Below the pieces are notes generated by a model. The model worked only from the letters and a program-made list of their open reading frames with translations. It was not told where the DNA came from and made no database searches. The translations under genes and the position numbers were made by a program. 64,000 nt of DNA from the NCBI GenBank assembly GCA_948847595.1, contig CAQOGY010000002.1:124001-188000 (forward strand). The letters are read 5' to 3'. This document shows, piece by piece, positions 62,439 to 64,000 of the stretch (its first letter is position 1; every line of letters begins with the position of its first letter). The DNA is from an uncultured Bacteroides sp. (GTDB taxonomy: Bacteria; Bacteroidota; Bacteroidia; Bacteroidales; Bacteroidaceae).

Positions 62439-62510
62439 TGGCACACTTGTGCCACGCTGCTGGCACGACCGTGCCATCGCGGTGGCACAGCTGTGCCAAC
62501 AGCGTGGCAC
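62439..62510. repeat. Palindrome array with 22-bp period downstream of the HTCS gene
   Basis: Three 16-bp units begin at 62439, 62461 and 62483, exactly 22 bp apart: TGGCACACTTGTGCCA, TGGCACGACCGTGCCA and TGGCACAGCTGTGCCA. Each has perfect 7-bp arms. A half unit (TGGCACA) starts at 62505, again 22 bp on. The seventh arm base changes from A to G in unit 2 together with its partner (T to C), so the pairing is kept. The rest of the 299-nt gap holds an 8-bp inverted repeat (62403-62410 with 62432-62439) and the sulfatase promoter. Confidence 0.9.
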
Positions 62511-62630
62511 AAGATCCGGGCTACGATGTCAGGAAAAGGCATCCGTAGCCCCGGAACATTTAACCCTTTAGAATGGACTATTTTGTATCACACCTGTACA
62601 TTCCTGCTCACTCATTTCCGCCAATCCTCT

Positions 62631-62638
62631 TATCTTTG
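62631..62638 (+). promoter_or_regulatory. -7 box of the last sulfatase gene
   Basis: TATCTTTG matches TAnnTTTG, 33 nt before ATG 62672. Confidence 0.6.
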
Positions 62639-62671
62639 TGTTCAGTAATCACTCCATAAAAGACCAACATT

Positions 62672-64000
62672 ATGAAGAATGTCTCACGTTTACTACCGCT
62701 ATTGCCCGGTATAGCCCTGCTGACCGGATGCAATCAGAAAGTACAAAAAGACAACGGACAAAACTCACAAAAGCCTAACATTATTTATATATTCGCGGAC
62801 GACCTTGGCATAGGTGACCTTAGCTGCTACGGAGCAACGAAGGTCAGTACTCCCCATATCGACCGCCTTGCCGGACAGGGTGTACAGTTCACCAACGCCT
62901 ATGCAACTTCCGCCACCAGTACCTCTTCCCGCTTCGGACTCCTGACAGGTATGTACCCGTGGCGACAGGAGAACACAGGCATCGCCCCCGGAAACTCGGA
63001 ACTAATCATCGACACCGCCTGCGTCACCATGGCCGATATGCTGAAAGAAGCAGGTTACGCCACCGGAGTTGTCGGCAAATGGCATCTTGGACTCGGTCCG
63101 AAGGGAGGCACCGACTTCAACGGCCACATCACCCCCAACGCCCAAAGTATCGGCTTCGACTACGAGTTCGTGATTCCGGCAACCGTAGACCGTGTCCCCT
63201 GTGTATTCGTCGAGAACGGACACGTGGTAGGACTCGACCCGAACGACCCGATCACAGTGAACTACGAGCATAAAGTAGGCGACTGGCCTACAGGCGAAGA
63301 GAACCCGGAGCTCGTAAAACTAAAACCCAGTCAGGGACATAACAATACGATAATCAACGGCATCCCCCGCATCGGCTGGATGACCGGAGGTAAGTCCGCT
63401 CTCTGGAAAGACGAGGACATCGCCGACATCATCACCAATAAAGCAAAAAGCTTCATCGTCTCCCATAAGGAAGAACCTTTCTTCTTATATATGGGCACGC
63501 AGGACGTACACGTACCGCGCGTCCCACATCCCCGCTTCGCCGGGAAAAGCGGTCTGGGAACCCGCGGAGACGTAATCCTGCAACTCGACTGGACCATCGG
63601 AGAGATCATGAACACCCTCGACAGCCTCCAGCTGACGGACAACACCATCCTGATATTCACCAGCGACAATGGCCCCGTCATCGACGACGGTTACCAGGAC
63701 CAAGCCTTTGAACGCCTCAACGGACATACCCCGATGGGTATTTACCGTGGTGGAAAGTACAGCGCTTACGAAGCCGGAACCCGCATTCCGTTCATCGTCC
63801 GCTGGCCTGCCAAAGTGAAGCCGAACAAGCAACAGGCTCTCTTCTCACAAATCGATATCTTTGCCTCACTTGCCGCTTTACTGAAACAACCGCTTCCGGA
63901 AGGCGCAGCTCCTGACAGTCAGGAACATCTGAACACGCTTCTGGGAAAAGACTACACCAGTCGTGAATACATCGTACAGCAAAATCTCAATAATACGCTC
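62672..64000 (+). CDS. Ser-type sulfatase, family S1, lipoprotein (3' end beyond the window)
   Basis: 443 codons are present and the frame is still open at the right edge. The lipoprotein signal is LLPLLPGIALLTGC (Cys20). The metal site begins FADDLGIGD. The formylglycine motif is STSSRFGLLTG with Ser83 as the residue to be oxidised by anSME. GVVGKWHLG, PFFLYMGTQDVHVPR and FTSDNGPVIDDG are typical S1 blocks. From memory it matches BT_3333, described as an N-acetylgalactosamine-6-O-sulfatase acting on chondroitin sulfate products. It lies directly downstream of the HTCS gene but has its own -7 box. Confidence 0.92.
   Translation, partial: MKNVSRLLPLLPGIALLTGCNQKVQKDNGQNSQKPNIIYIFADDLGIGDLSCYGATKVSTPHIDRLAGQGVQFTNAYATSATSTSSRFGLLTGMYPWRQENTGIAPGNSELIIDTACVTMADMLKEAGYATGVVGKWHLGLGPKGGTDFNGHITPNAQSIGFDYEFVIPATVDRVPCVFVENGHVVGLDPNDPITVNYEHKVGDWPTGEENPELVKLKPSQGHNNTIINGIPRIGWMTGGKSALWKDEDIADIITNKAKSFIVSHKEEPFFLYMGTQDVHVPRVPHPRFAGKSGLGTRGDVILQLDWTIGEIMNTLDSLQLTDNTILIFTSDNGPVIDDGYQDQAFERLNGHTPMGIYRGGKYSAYEAGTRIPFIVRWPAKVKPNKQQALFSQIDIFASLAALLKQPLPEGAAPDSQEHLNTLLGKDYTSREYIVQQNLNNTL

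Noticed and set aside
62439..62510. CRISPR or rho-independent terminator only
   Set aside because: Spacers of 6 bp are too short for CRISPR, and no U-tract follows any palindrome.

Overview
The window is chromosomal DNA from a Bacteroides, very probably B. thetaiotaomicron or a close relative. Evidence: SusC/SusD pairs, a hybrid two-component system, Ser-type sulfatases, many lipoproteins, and Bacteroides-type -7 boxes (TAnnTTTG) before many genes. From memory, the gene order from cysteinyl-tRNA synthetase to the last sulfatase matches the B. thetaiotaomicron BT_3333-BT_3351 region. I could not search a database to confirm this. I saw no rRNA, tRNA, insertion sequence, phage or CRISPR array.

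Layout. (1) Positions 1-15.4 kb hold a surface glycan cluster that I read as lipooligosaccharide core synthesis: aminotransferase tail, ATP-grasp ligase, GNAT, four GT2 enzymes, three paralogous GT4 enzymes, a two-domain glycosyltransferase, a WaaP-like kinase, GT90, GT9 and DUF4254. The first 9.7 kb is visibly AT-rich with mixed gene orientation. The part next to pdxB is a tidy single-strand operon. (2) 15.4-29.9 kb is mostly housekeeping: pdxB, purN, acpP-fabF-rnc, pfkA, a GH3-type acyl-adenylate enzyme, mnmA, a SNF2-family ATPase, a Cof-type phosphatase and cysS. (3) 29.9-35.8 kb is a leftward glycosaminoglycan operon (GH88, endosulfatase-like S1, PL8 lyase). (4) 36.4-44.0 kb is a rightward outer-membrane uptake operon (TIG/NHL lipoprotein, SusC, SusD, DUF1735/DUF4973 lipoprotein) without its own enzymes. 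(5) 44.3-58.2 kb holds a thioesterase, a DUF3108 protein, an Ig-like lipoprotein, a periplasmic GH2 beta-galactosidase, an RND efflux operon with an LpxA paralogue, and a CBM9-like protein. (6) 58.3 kb to the end holds a hybrid two-component sensor-regulator and a second Ser-type sulfatase, cut by the window edge.

How it fits together. The PL8 lyase cuts chondroitin- or hyaluronan-type chains into unsaturated oligosaccharides, sulfatases remove 4-O and 6-O sulfate, and GH88 removes the unsaturated uronic acid. The hybrid sensor at 58.3 kb is the likely regulator of this degradation, although it lies about 22.5 kb from the PL8 operon with unrelated genes between.

The least explained signals are short non-coding arrays with a 22-23 bp period, two built of palindromes (32.8 kb and 62.4 kb) and one imperfect (22.7 kb). 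Others are a 21-bp in-frame repeat inside mnmA with CTGAC about every 10.3 bp, a shared repeat that forms the ends of both pdxB and purN, and two apparently leaderless genes. Starts were set by signal peptides, conserved N-termini and promoter positions, and several differ from the longest possible reading frame.
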